Notes: generated by a model not told the origin, from the sequence alone. Numbered from the stretch's first letter, positions 44,231 to 53,245 are shown. The stretch is 64,000 nucleotides of DNA from Ignavibacteriales bacterium (GCA_016707585.1 JADJHL010000012.1:62001-126000), one strand, 5' to 3'. Program-made: numbers and translations.

Positions 44231-44261
44231 TAGCCGGATCAAAAGTTTAATGATCCGGCTA
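44231..44261. terminator. Bidirectional terminator between the small lipoprotein and terC
   Basis: TAGCCGGATCA (44231-44241) and TGATCCGGCTA (44251-44261) form a perfect 11-bp stem with a nine-base loop, in the 40-bp gap between convergent genes. There is no long T-run on the plus side (ACAATTTATT); TTATT follows on the minus side. Confidence 0.7.
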
Positions 44262-44265
44262 CAAT

Positions 44266-45282
44266 TTATTCTTTAGATTCTTTTTTTGACATCAGTAATG
44301 AAAAAACAATGGAACCCGTAATAATCCCGACAATTATTAAAAGTGAAAGTGTGATAGGAAATTTTCCATCAAATACTTCATTCAACCAGGTCATTTTTAA
44401 TCCTACAAAAATCAGAACAAGACCCAAGCCATATTTTAGATATTTGAATTTGTTTACAACATCAGCAAGCATAAAATACATTGCTCTTAATCCAAGTATT
44501 GCAAAAACATTTGATGTAAAAACTATTAATGGTTCTTTAGTGATAGCAAATATGGCCGGGACTGAATCCACTGCAAATATTATATCCGAAACTTCTATAA
44601 ATAGTAATGCTATAAATAATGGTGTAGCGTAAAGCATTCCTTCTTTTTTTGTAAAGAACTTTTGTCCTTCAATATTCGGGGTAACTTTAAAGAATTTCTT
44701 AAAGAGTTTAATTACCGGGTTCTTTTCTGGATCAATAGGTTTTTCCGGTGCAAATAAAATTTTAATTCCGGTTAGAATTAAAAATACACCAAATACTATT
44801 ACGAGAATATGATATTGTAATAACGCAGAACCCAAAGCAATAAATATTATTCTAAATATTAATGCTCCGATGATTCCAAGAAATAATACTCTGTGTTGAT
44901 ATTTTGATGGAATACCAAAGAATGAAAACACAACAACAAATACAAAAATGTTATCAACAGCAAGAGATTTTTCTACTATATATCCTGTTAAAAATTCTAA
45001 AGCAGATTGCTTTGCTGCTGTCTCAGGATCAAAACCGGGAATTGCCATAAGTACAGCATCTTCAGCAAACTTCCACAAAGCATATTTGTAGAATAAAAAG
45101 TTAAAAAGCAGTGCGAGTGATATCCAGATAATACTCCAGGTAAGTGATTCCTTAAAACTAACATCGTGTGCTTCGCGATGAAATATTCCCAGGTCAACCA
45201 ATAATAGAATTAAAACAAATGTTATAAATCCTAAATAAAATCCCCAATATTCAGCAAAGGGGAAAAGTGAAACCGATTCCAT
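44266..45282 (-). CDS. TerC-family integral membrane protein
   Basis: A 338-residue membrane protein with about nine helices, matching the TerC/Alx family. Hallmarks are the early YLGFITFVLILLLVDLGIF, EKSLAVDNIFVFVVVFSFF with acidic DN, and VSDIIFAVDSVPAIFAIT with paired aspartates. Members are linked to manganese or other metal export, often coupled to protein secretion, and to tellurite or pH response. No Mn riboswitch is seen upstream. It lies downstream of secF, separated by a terminator. Confidence 0.93.
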   Translation of the reverse strand: MESVSLFPFAEYWGFYLGFITFVLILLLVDLGIFHREAHDVSFKESLTWSIIWISLALLFNFLFYKYALWKFAEDAVLMAIPGFDPETAAKQSALEFLTGYIVEKSLAVDNIFVFVVVFSFFGIPSKYQHRVLFLGIIGALIFRIIFIALGSALLQYHILVIVFGVFLILTGIKILFAPEKPIDPEKNPVIKLFKKFFKVTPNIEGQKFFTKKEGMLYATPLFIALLFIEVSDIIFAVDSVPAIFAITKEPLIVFTSNVFAILGLRAMYFMLADVVNKFKYLKYGLGLVLIFVGLKMTWLNEVFDGKFPITLSLLIIVGIITGSIVFSLLMSKKESKE

Positions 45283-45362
45283 TACTCCTCATTTTTTATT
45301 TAACAACAATCTAACAAAAGTTATAGTTTCCGGCGAATATATTTAAGTGATGTAATTCACTC

Positions 45363-45395
45363 AAAAAAAAAGCCGATGAAAATCATCGGCTTTTT
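45363..45395 (-). terminator. Terminator after secDF
   Basis: AGCCGATGA (45371-45379) and TCATCGGCT (45383-45391) form a 9-bp stem with a three-base loop, flanked by an A-run on the left and T-run on the right. It can act in both directions and sits 20 bp after the secF stop. Confidence 0.88.
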
Positions 45396-45415
45396 GTACG
45401 ATAAAACTAAAGTAT

Positions 45416-46558
45416 TTATGAAAACTGTATTTTCTTTTTCGTTTTTTCCGCATATTCAAGAACAAATGCACTTGCAACGAAGATTGAAGAGTAAGTTCCT
45501 ATTACTATACCAAAGAACAATGTAAAAGCAAAAGCTCTTAAAACATCACCACCTAAAAGCAACAGAACAAAAACAGATAGCAAAGTTGTAAATGCAGTTA
45601 TTATAGTTCTACTCATTGTTTGATTGATACTTTTATTTATAACATCAATCAATGGTAAAGTTTTATGGATTCTCATATTTTCTCTAACACGATCAAATAC
45701 AATTACTGTATCGTTAATCGAATATCCAACAAGTGTTAAAAATGCTGCTACAATTGATAGATCAATATCTAAATTTAATCCAGGAATTAATCCATACAAT
45801 GCTGCATAAAGTCCAAGCGTTATAAGCACATCATGAAATAAAGCTGCAACAGCACCAATAGCAAATACAAACTTAAATCTAAAACCAAGATAAATAAGAA
45901 TTACAACAAGCGATAAAAACACAGCAATAACTGCATCGCGCTTTAATTCATTACCAACTTTTGGTCCAACTTTATCTTCTTTTAGAACTGTAAAATTATT
46001 GTCTTTTATTTTTTCTCTAAGATTTTCTTTAATCCAATCAGCAATACCAACGCTAACAGCCAATTGTGTATTAGTTGCTTCTTCAGAAACTTTACTTGAT
46101 TGAAAACCTGCTGATAAAAGTTTTTCAGCCACAAGGTTAGTAGTATCAGGATTTGGAAAAGAGTATGTAATTGAATTTACTGTTTTTTCAACAACATTAA
46201 AGGCAACATTTGGAATAATACTCTTTATTTCAGATTCGACACTTTGTACAACTTTAGGGTAAACATTTGTTGGAACTTCCTGTAATTCTGTTCTTATAAG
46301 TGCACCGGTTTCACCACCAAATGTTCTTACCTCAACATTTCCAATTCCAATTTTATCTATATCTGATCTAACCTGGGCAATATCAACTTTTTTATCGAAC
46401 TGTAGAACTATTTCAGAACCACCTTTAAAATCGATACCAAAGCTTAATCCTCGGAAAGCTATATTTAACATTCCAATTAAAAATAAAGCGGTAGAGAATA
46501 TATAAAACATTTTTCTCTTACCTAAAAAATCAACATCTAAATTATGAAATACTCGCAT
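45416..46558 (-). CDS. secF: Protein translocase subunit SecF
   Basis: SecF works with SecD in the proton-driven late stage of Sec export. The 380-residue protein has the N-terminal FLGKRKMFYIFSTALFLIGM helix, GIDFKGGSEIVLQF, a periplasmic P4-like domain, and the C-terminal membrane region with GYSINDTVIVFDRVRENM and SINQTMSRTIITAFTTLL. All SecF hallmarks are intact. It starts 24 bp downstream of the secD end, so both share one transcript ending at the terminator at 45363-45395. Confidence 0.96.
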   Translation of the reverse strand: MRVFHNLDVDFLGKRKMFYIFSTALFLIGMLNIAFRGLSFGIDFKGGSEIVLQFDKKVDIAQVRSDIDKIGIGNVEVRTFGGETGALIRTELQEVPTNVYPKVVQSVESEIKSIIPNVAFNVVEKTVNSITYSFPNPDTTNLVAEKLLSAGFQSSKVSEEATNTQLAVSVGIADWIKENLREKIKDNNFTVLKEDKVGPKVGNELKRDAVIAVFLSLVVILIYLGFRFKFVFAIGAVAALFHDVLITLGLYAALYGLIPGLNLDIDLSIVAAFLTLVGYSINDTVIVFDRVRENMRIHKTLPLIDVINKSINQTMSRTIITAFTTLLSVFVLLLLGGDVLRAFAFTLFFGIVIGTYSSIFVASAFVLEYAEKTKKKIQFS

Positions 46559-46582
46559 TTATAAATTAACTCCTTAATAAAA

Positions 46583-47440
46583 TTATCCGAGACTGACTTT
46601 ATATCCTTTTGCGACAAGGAAATCAATTACAAGTTTAGAAATTACAAGTGCACCAAACAAAGTTGCAGCTATACCTATCATAAGTGTTAAAGCAAATCCT
46701 TGTATTGGGCCGGTACCAAATTGATAAAGAATAATACCAGTAAAAAATGTTGTAATGTTTGAATCAATAATTGCGGCATAAGCTCTTGAAAAACCGCTAT
46801 CAACAGAAGCCTTTATTGTTTTACCGGTTGCCAATTCCTCACGTATTCTTTCAAAGATAAGTACATTTGCATCCACAGCCATACCTATAGTAAGCACTAT
46901 ACCGGCAATACCTGGTAGAGTAAGAGTTGCCTGAAAACCGGCAAGAATTCCAAGAATGAATAAAATAACCAAAGTTAATGTAGCTGCAGCAATTGATCCT
47001 GCTTGACGATAATAGAATATCATAAACAGGCCAACAATAACATAGCCTATAATCATTGAGTTTAAACCATTGGATACAGAATCCTGACCAAGTGAAGGAC
47101 CAACAATTCTTTCTTCGATAACATCAACTGGTGCAGGAAGAGCACCGGCTTTAAGTACAATTTCTAACAACTTTGCTTCTTCTATATTATCAGAACCCTC
47201 AATCTGAGATCTTCCACCAGGAATTTTACCTTTTACATTTGGTGCGGTAAATACAACACCATCAAGCATAATTGCAATTCTTTTATTTACGTTAGCGCCT
47301 GTTATTCTTGCCCATTCGGTAGCACCTTCAGAATTCATTTGCATATTTACAATTGGAGCAGAAGTAGAAGGATCCAGGTTAGCTTGTGCATCTGTAACAA
47401 CTCCACCAGTTAGTTCAGCAGCTTTGTTAACTAAAAACAA
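46583..47440 (-). pseudogene. secD: SecD, C-terminal part (membrane domain) of a frame-broken gene
   Basis: This open frame encodes the second half of SecD: the P1 base segment (SAPIVNMQMNSEGATEWARI, IMLDGVVFTAPNVKGKIPGG), then five membrane helices with TIGMAVDANVLIFERIREEL, SGFSRAYAAIIDSNITTFFTG and GFALTLMIGIAATLFGALVI. These are the conserved SecD hallmarks. The first codon here (TTG, in FLVNK) is not a true start: coding homology continues upstream in another frame. If translated, it would need reinitiation. Confidence 0.88.
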
Positions 47441-47610
47441 TGTAAAATTTCTTACTGGTTTTAGTCTCTGTTAGTGGTTTAGCCGAAAAAACAAATTCTA
47501 CGTTATCTGGAATTACTTTTTGAATTTCAGGTAAACTTAACCAATATTCAATTTTATTTTTTCATCCTGGTTAACTTAGCATCAGGGCAAACATTGCCTT
47601 GTTGATCTGG
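47441..47610 (-). pseudogene. secD: SecD, damaged junction between the two open parts
   Basis: Read on the minus strand, this 170-bp stretch still codes for expected SecD sequence but in shifting frames. Directly after the TAG at 47611-47613, the same frame continues PDQQGNVCPDAKLT; from about 47555 a second frame gives KIEYWLSLPEIQKVIPDNVE and FVFSAKPLTETKTSKKFY; from 47440 a third frame gives LFLVNKAAEL. Each frame change is corrected by deleting one base (or adding two). The coding homology is therefore complete, with one nonsense codon and two frameshifts. Confidence 0.85.
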
Positions 47611-48537
47611 CTAGAACAGCAACCGAAAAAAAGGATGTTCTACAGCAAACTTTTCTTTCTGTTGTTCTTCTGTAAGATTTGAAAGTGAATCAGTAGATTT
47701 TGTTGTGTCCGTAACTTTTTTAGCTGTATCCAATACTGCAACATCATTACCAAGTGAATCTTTAACACCTGATTCTGTTCTTTTTGCAAGTACATCATCA
47801 ATTCTTTGCATTATAGGAAAAGTAAGTTCAGCATCTTTAACCAATCTAAACTCTAACAAAGCAGTACCTTGTAAAAGTTGTTTAGCTTCTTCTTCTTTTG
47901 CAACACCAGGTAATTCAACAATAATTCTTCTGCTTCCTTGTCTTGATATGGAAGGTTCAGAAACTCCGTACTGATCAACTCTGTTTCTGATAATTTCCAT
48001 TGCACGGTTAACAGCATCTTCGGATGATTTTTGTAAGTCGCTAAGAATTTCTGCATCATCCTGTTTGTTGGTGCCAAAATATCTGCTAAACCTAATTTTT
48101 CTTTCCTGAAGTTTTCTGCCGACTATATCAACTACAGATTCATCAGTAACAGCAGATTCTTTCTGTGCTTCAGCTAAAACTTTTCTGAAAACATCATCAG
48201 GAGTGTTAGCAATTTTTTCAAGTAGTTTACCTGTGTTAACTTCAAGCACAACTCGCATTCCACCTTGAAGATCTAATCCAAGCTTAACACGCTTTTTTCT
48301 TGCTTCAAGAATCGAAGGATCAGCAACTTTAATACTGTCATCAGTAAGGGTTACCATCTGGTTTAATTGATCTTTAGTAAGATCTGGATGAAGTTTTTTT
48401 AACTCGTTTCTTTTGGATTCGAGGGCAGCATTTAATGATTTTGTGTTTTGATAATCCTGAAAAGTTGGATAAAGCAAATAGACACTTAATACAATTGCTG
48501 CAAGGATGAGAATGATCTTAAATCTGAATTCTTTCAT
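47611..48537 (-). pseudogene. secD: SecD, N-terminal part of a frame-broken gene
   Basis: The 308-residue open frame starts at ATG 48537 with a transmembrane helix (ILILAAIVLSVYLLYPTF), then the SecD motif VKLGLDLQGGMRVVLEVNTG and periplasmic domain with AMEIIRNRVDQYGVSEPSIS and IIVELPGVAKEEEAKQLL. It ends at an in-frame TAG after AVEHPFFRLLF. SecD is normally one chain of 500-650 residues; here the membrane half lies in another frame downstream. SecDF is important for export, so a truly broken copy would be surprising. Confidence 0.88.
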
Positions 48538-48540
48538 ACT

Positions 48541-49000
48541 TTATAATAATTTAGTGACTAAAAGGGTCTTTAAAAAAATAGCTGTCAAACTTACGGGTAA
48601 AGGCTAAGAAAGTCAATAAAAATTAAGGGTTTAAGGGTAATCACACTACTACTTTAATGGTTTTTTTTATCGAATTGTAGATTATTTCTTTTTCTGGTAA
48701 TCAAGATTTAACATAACCGTTGGTTAAGATTATGATTAAATAAAGGCGTTAAAACAAATTTTATTTCCTAACAGACTTTTTAGATGTAATAAATTCAATT
48801 AAAGATAAAATTTGATAATTACTTTGCTATTAAATATGTTCACGGTTAAAATTTAAGTGTTTTGAAAAAAATTGTTTAGCCTCAAGAATATCAATTCTTT
48901 TTGCGTGAAATGTTTTTTCTTTAATGCTATTGCACAATAAAGTTAATCACGTACTTAAATTAGTTCAGAATCAGTAAATAATTTACGGGAGTGACCATTT
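48541..49000. other. AT-rich divergent intergenic region
   Basis: About 460 bp between the divergent secD and permease genes. I see no ORF with support, no repeat shared with other spacers and no riboswitch motif. CGGGAG lies eight bases before the permease ATG. Promoters for both genes must be here but none is clear enough to mark. Confidence 0.5.
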
Positions 49001-50557
49001 ATGAGCAGTCAGTTGTGGCAGAGAAAACCTGTCGAGCACTTTGAGTTAGAAATGAAAGAAAGTAAACTTAAGCGAGTCTTAGGTAAATGGGGTTTAACAT
49101 CCTTAGGTGTTGGGGCTATTATTGGTGCAGGAATTTTTGTTATGACTGGTGTTGGTGCGAAAGAATACGCCGGCCCTGCTTTAGCTTTATCTTTTGTTGT
49201 TGCTGGTATTGGGTGCACTTTTGCTGCTTTATGCTATGCTGAATTTGCTTCATTTTTACCTGTGGAAGGTTCTGCTTATGCATACTCTTACGCAACGATG
49301 GGTGAGTTGTTTGCATGGATAATCGGTTGGGATTTAATATTGGAATACGGAATGGCAGCCTCAGCAGTTGCTGTTGGATGGTCCGGTTATCTTGCAAAGT
49401 TTTTACATCTGTTTGATGTTAGATTTCCCATCTGGCTTATGAATGATGTTTTTACTGCTAAGGATATGATTTCTGAAGCTACTGCTAAAGGAACTCTTGC
49501 AGATCTTACTTCACGATTTTCAGATTTATCCTTTCCTAATTTTTTAGGTATTGATATTGCATTTAATTTACCCGCTATTCTGGTTGTGCTTGTTCTTACA
49601 TCAATACTTGTAAGGGGAATAAAACAAGCATCGAGTACAAACAATTTAATGGTTGTAATTAAAGTAGTTGTGGTTTTATTTATAATTGTTCTTGGTGCAC
49701 AATATATTAATCCAGCAAATTGGGATCCATTTATTCCTGCTCGCAGAACTCTTACAGATTCTTTTGGTGGAACACACCAGGCATTTGGACTTTTAGGTGT
49801 TGTTGCCGGTGCTGCGTATATCTTTTTTGCTTATATAGGATTTGATACGGTTTCTACTCACGCAGGCGAAGCAAAAAATCCACAGAAAGATGTACCTTTT
49901 GGAATTATTGCTTCACTTATTGTTAGTACCGTTTTATACATTCTTGTTGCACTTGTGTTAACAGGTATGGTTAATTATAATGATATTGATATTATGGCTC
50001 CAATTGCAGCAGCATTTGGAAATTATGGATTAAACTATGCAGTCTTTATTATTTCAGTAGCAGCAATTGCGGGGTTAACATCAGTAATTATTGTTATGCT
50101 TCTTGGTCAATCACGCGTGTTTTATGCTATATCAAAAGATGGCTTGTTACCTAAAAAAACATTTGGAGAAGTTCATCCAGTTTATAGAACACCATGGAAA
50201 GCAAATATATTAATCGGTGTTATTGTTTCTGTTATTGCAGCATTTACTCCTATTGATGGTATTTCTAAAATGGTTAACATAGGTACATTGCTTGCGTTTG
50301 TTTTAGTTAGCATTGCAGTTTGGATTATGCGTAAGAAAGAACCGGATCGTAAGCGACCATTTAGAACTCCTGCAATTTGGTTTGTTGCACCAATGAGTAT
50401 CATCTTTAATCTTGGAATGATGCTAACTCTTGAATGGCAAAATTGGGTTAGATTGATTGTTTGGTTATTAATCGGAATTATAATCTATTTCTTATACGGA
50501 AAGAAACACAGCGTAATGGCACAGAAACTAAGAGAAGAAAATGGAGAGAAGAATTAA
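49001..50557 (+). CDS. Amino-acid permease (APC superfamily, CAT-like)
   Basis: A 518-residue transporter with about twelve to fourteen transmembrane helices. The N-terminal segment LGKWGLTSLGVGAIIGAGIF and MTGVGAKEYAGPALALSFVV match the APC family and its cationic amino-acid transporter-like branch, and FFAYIGFDTVSTHAGEAKNP in helix 6-7 is a strong hallmark. It imports or exchanges amino acids, probably cationic or broad-range; specificity is not certain. CGGGAG supports ATG 49001, and a strong terminator follows, so it is monocistronic. Confidence 0.94.
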   Translation: MSSQLWQRKPVEHFELEMKESKLKRVLGKWGLTSLGVGAIIGAGIFVMTGVGAKEYAGPALALSFVVAGIGCTFAALCYAEFASFLPVEGSAYAYSYATMGELFAWIIGWDLILEYGMAASAVAVGWSGYLAKFLHLFDVRFPIWLMNDVFTAKDMISEATAKGTLADLTSRFSDLSFPNFLGIDIAFNLPAILVVLVLTSILVRGIKQASSTNNLMVVIKVVVVLFIIVLGAQYINPANWDPFIPARRTLTDSFGGTHQAFGLLGVVAGAAYIFFAYIGFDTVSTHAGEAKNPQKDVPFGIIASLIVSTVLYILVALVLTGMVNYNDIDIMAPIAAAFGNYGLNYAVFIISVAAIAGLTSVIIVMLLGQSRVFYAISKDGLLPKKTFGEVHPVYRTPWKANILIGVIVSVIAAFTPIDGISKMVNIGTLLAFVLVSIAVWIMRKKEPDRKRPFRTPAIWFVAPMSIIFNLGMMLTLEWQNWVRLIVWLLIGIIIYFLYGKKHSVMAQKLREENGEKN

Positions 50558-50594
50558 GAATTACATATAATGATTTGAGATTCTATTGAAATTT

Positions 50595-50636
50595 AAATCC
50601 TCAATGTTTACAAAGCATTGAGGATTTTTATTTTTT
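50595..50636 (+). terminator. Rho-independent terminator after the permease gene
   Basis: AAATCCTCAATG (50595-50606) and CATTGAGGATTT (50616-50627) form a perfect 12-bp stem with a nine-base loop, followed by TTATTTTTT. Confidence 0.9.
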
Positions 50637-50731
50637 GGCTCTTAAATCTTTGTAAGCTGATGCTTACAACTACCATTAATAATTAAGTAAGTGATTTAAG
50701 AGACAACATATTTATTTACTGGTTACAACGA

Positions 50732-50872
50732 TTAAAAAACACCAGCCAGCTTTAGTAAAATAAATATACTTCCAAGAATTAATGCAAAAATCATAATTGT
50801 AAATTCTATTGGAAATTTTTTAGTTTCCTCTTTATCTGTGTTTTTTTCTGTTTTGTCTTTTTGCTTATCCAT
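50732..50872 (-). CDS. Small membrane protein, 46 residues
   Basis: ATG 50872 follows GGAG by eight bases and opens a 46-codon ORF ending at 50732. The protein has a highly charged N-terminal half (DKQKDKTEKNTDKEETKK) and one hydrophobic helix (FTIMIFALILGSIFILLKLA), a typical small single-pass protein. It lies 26 bp downstream of the frame-corrected end of the next gene upstream, so the two form a likely operon. No family is recognised. The composition and ribosome-binding site support it as real. Confidence 0.6.
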   Translation of the reverse strand: MDKQKDKTEKNTDKEETKKFPIEFTIMIFALILGSIFILLKLAGVF

Positions 50873-50898
50873 TTTAATTTCTCCATTAATAAGATTAT

Positions 50899-51316
50899 TT
50901 AATAAAGTGAATCCGGAATTACAGGTGTTTTTTTTAATGCCTGTAATAAATCCACATTACATTTGATTAATAACTGCTGATTATCAGGAGAAAAAAGGGG
51001 GTGCTCTATTGTTGTGATTTTGAAGATAAACTAATGAATAATAAAAAACATCTTCAGTAATAATAACAGAAAAAGTTTTTGGTCTATCTATATTTAATAT
51101 TGGTAATGATACAAAGTATTTGGAAAATGATTTTATTATTTCATTAGACCATTTAGGCTTTGTCCATTCAGTTTTTGGAATTTGTTTAAATGGAAGAGGA
51201 ATATTTTCTGAAAAAGTTGTTTTGTTCAGTTCAAATGGTTTATCAATAATAACTGAACCAATTGCAAATAGAAAAATAATTAAAGGAAGTATAAATATTT
51301 TATAATTTGTTTTCAT
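50899..51316 (-). pseudogene. Small exported or membrane-anchored protein with a frameshift near its end
   Basis: From ATG 51316 the open frame encodes 110 residues with an N-terminal signal or anchor (NYKIFILPLIIFLFAIGSVI) and stops at 50984 after APPFFS. In the next frame the same text reads APLFSPDNQQLLIKCNVD and LLQALKKTPVIPDSLY to a stop at 50899-50901, about 28 further residues with good coding character. Removing one base in the CCCCCTTTTTT run (plus strand AAAAAAGGGGG, 50991-51001) joins the frames into about 138 residues. The family is unknown. The gene is probably real, with a sequence slip or a recent mutation in the homopolymer. Confidence 0.55.
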
Positions 51317-51368
51317 CTATTGTAAACTTAATCATATTAATTGAAAATCACATAACGGCATATTTGAC

Positions 51369-51396
51369 TTGCGATAGTTTTGGAAAATGTTATATT
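51369..51396 (+). promoter_or_regulatory. Candidate promoter of the KamA-type gene
   Basis: TTGCGA (51369-51374) and TATATT (51391-51396) are spaced by 16 bases, about 70 bp before the ATG. TTGACT at 51364 offers an alternative upstream box. The call rests on consensus likeness only. Confidence 0.35.
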
Positions 51397-51465
51397 GTAA
51401 TTAAATTTTCATGCATTCTTGCCTGATCTCTCTATTAGTCATTAAAAACTGAAAGGAGACCAACT

Positions 51466-52794
51466 ATGAAATACACTTCATTTTTGATCCACAACTTCAA
51501 ACAAATTCCACAAATGCAAATGGTTTCCAATGAGATAGTAAAATCGATTGAAATTGTGGGGTCAGTTCTGCCATTTAAAACAAACAATTATGTTACAGAA
51601 AATCTTATCAATTGGAATAATGTTCCTGATGACCCGATGTTCAAGCTTACTTTTCCACAAAAAGAAATGCTAATACCAGATGATTATAAAAAGATGAAAT
51701 CAGCAATAGATAGCGGTGCAGATAAGCAAAAAATAAAAGAAGTTGCAAATGAGATAAGATTAACATTAAATCCACATCCGGCAGGACAACTAGAACATAA
51801 TGTGCCAACAATAGATGGTGAAAAACTCTATGGTATGCAGCATAAGTATCGGGAGACTGTTTTATTCTTTCCTAGTCAAGGGCAAACCTGCCATGCATAT
51901 TGTACATTCTGTTTTCGCTGGCCACAATTTGTAGGAATGGAGGATTTAAAATTTGCTTCTAAGGAAGCTGAACTGCTTGTTAAATATGTAAAGGATCATC
52001 CGGAAGTAACAGATGTTTTGTTTACTGGTGGTGACCCACTTATAATGAAAACAAAGCATTTAGAAACTTATATACGCCCTTTGTTAGATGCTGATCTGCC
52101 AAACCTTAGACATATAAGGATTGGATCTAAAGCCTTAGGTTACTGGCCATATAGATTTATTTCTGATGATGATGCTGCTGAGTTACTAGTATTATTTGAA
52201 GATATAAAAAGAGCAGGAAAACATTTGGCTTATATGGCTCACTTTAATCACCCTGTGGAATTGAAGGGTGATGTAGTTGCTGAAGCAATTAAAAATATTT
52301 TAAAAACAGGTGCAGTTATTAGAACACAATCGCCAGTGCTAAAACATATTAATGATTCAGCAGAAATATGGGCAGATATGTTGAAGAAACAAGTTGAACT
52401 AGGTTGTATCCCATATTATATGTTCGTTGCAAGAAATACCGGAGCTCAACATTATTTTTCAATACCATTAGTGGAAGCTTGGAAATTATTTAAAGAAACT
52501 TATCAGTCTATTAGTGGAATATGTAGAACTTTACGTGGGCCAAGTATGTCGTGTTTGCCAGGTAAAGTTCAAATCCTTGGTGTTGCTGATGCAAAAGATG
52601 AAAAGGTAATGACATTTAGGATGATACAAGGAAGAAATCCAGACTGGGCTGCACGTCCCTTTTTTGCAAAATATGATGACTCTGCAATTTGGTATACAGA
52701 TTTAAAACCCGCATTTGATGAGACAAAATTTTTCTTTACAGATGAACTTAATACAATACTAAACTCTGGTAAAGATGAAAATAATTTTGAATAA
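51466..52794 (+). CDS. KamA-family radical SAM protein (lysine 2,3-aminomutase-like)
   Basis: A 442-residue radical SAM protein. The cluster motif is C142-x3-C146-x2-C149 in TCHAYCTFCFRWPQ, followed by VTDVLFTGGDPLIMK, the SAM-binding GGD-type motif, and RHIRIGSKALGYWPYRF, all typical of KamA relatives. The PLP-binding PGGGGK of true lysine 2,3-aminomutase is not seen; the equivalent region reads SCLPGKVQILGVAD, which retains a GK. The substrate may differ from lysine. AAAGGAG supports the start, and it is transcribed alone. Confidence 0.88.
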   Translation: MKYTSFLIHNFKQIPQMQMVSNEIVKSIEIVGSVLPFKTNNYVTENLINWNNVPDDPMFKLTFPQKEMLIPDDYKKMKSAIDSGADKQKIKEVANEIRLTLNPHPAGQLEHNVPTIDGEKLYGMQHKYRETVLFFPSQGQTCHAYCTFCFRWPQFVGMEDLKFASKEAELLVKYVKDHPEVTDVLFTGGDPLIMKTKHLETYIRPLLDADLPNLRHIRIGSKALGYWPYRFISDDDAAELLVLFEDIKRAGKHLAYMAHFNHPVELKGDVVAEAIKNILKTGAVIRTQSPVLKHINDSAEIWADMLKKQVELGCIPYYMFVARNTGAQHYFSIPLVEAWKLFKETYQSISGICRTLRGPSMSCLPGKVQILGVADAKDEKVMTFRMIQGRNPDWAARPFFAKYDDSAIWYTDLKPAFDETKFFFTDELNTILNSGKDENNFE

Positions 52795-52813
52795 ATAAAT
52801 TCAGGTTTCAATA

Positions 52814-53020
52814 CTATATTTCATCTTTATGCTCAGCAGCCCAGACGGATAAATATTTATTAAAGATATTAGACTTGGATATAAAGCCAACGTATTTCCC
52901 ATCTTTTGTAACAGGCAGATTCCAGAGTTTTTCTTTCCCGAATATCTCGATTACGTTACTTATATCGATAGCCACATCTACAGATTTAAATTTTGTAATC
53001 ATAATCTCATATATAATAAT
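52814..53020 (-). pseudogene. Relic of a CBS-domain protein, probably a chloride-channel C-terminus
   Basis: Codons from about 53020 to 52814 encode YEIMITKFKSVDVAIDISNV, then EIFGKEKLWNLPVTKDGKYV and GFISKSNIFNKYL, the second CBS domain of ClC-type channels and similar proteins. A 62-residue ORF can be drawn from ATG 53002, but the homology already begins upstream of that ATG and the frame hits TAA at 53060. No membrane domain is present. I therefore see a fragment left from a larger gene, not an intact protein. Confidence 0.6.
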
Positions 53021-53163
53021 AACATCTAGGATTACTATGTTTTTCCCAATGATATTATCTTAGCTTTGGCGATTTTTTTTATTTTAAAGATCATACTAAT
53101 TATATGTTTTACTGTGCGGAATTTGATAATCGAAGAAAAACATTTTATAAAATAAGCGACTTT

Positions 53164-53200
53164 AAAAAGCCCTGATAAAAAGCATCAGGGCTTTATTTTA
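53164..53200. terminator. Hairpin terminator between the CBS relic and the propeller gene
   Basis: AAAGCCCTGAT (53166-53176) and ATCAGGGCTTT (53184-53194) form an 11-bp stem with a seven-base loop, flanked by A- and T-rich runs. It lies 45 bp beyond the end of the propeller lipoprotein gene on the minus strand. Confidence 0.85.
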
Positions 53201-53245
53201 ACTAAGGGATTTGGGCTAAGCATTAATATGTTAATTATGTTTTAA

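Noticed and set aside
45283..45362. A yybP-ykoY manganese riboswitch before terC
   Set aside because: The leader is short and AT-rich and shows none of the expected conserved loops.
48541..49000. Possible riboswitch in the permease leader
   Set aside because: I could not find a conserved riboswitch core or a terminator/anti-terminator pair.
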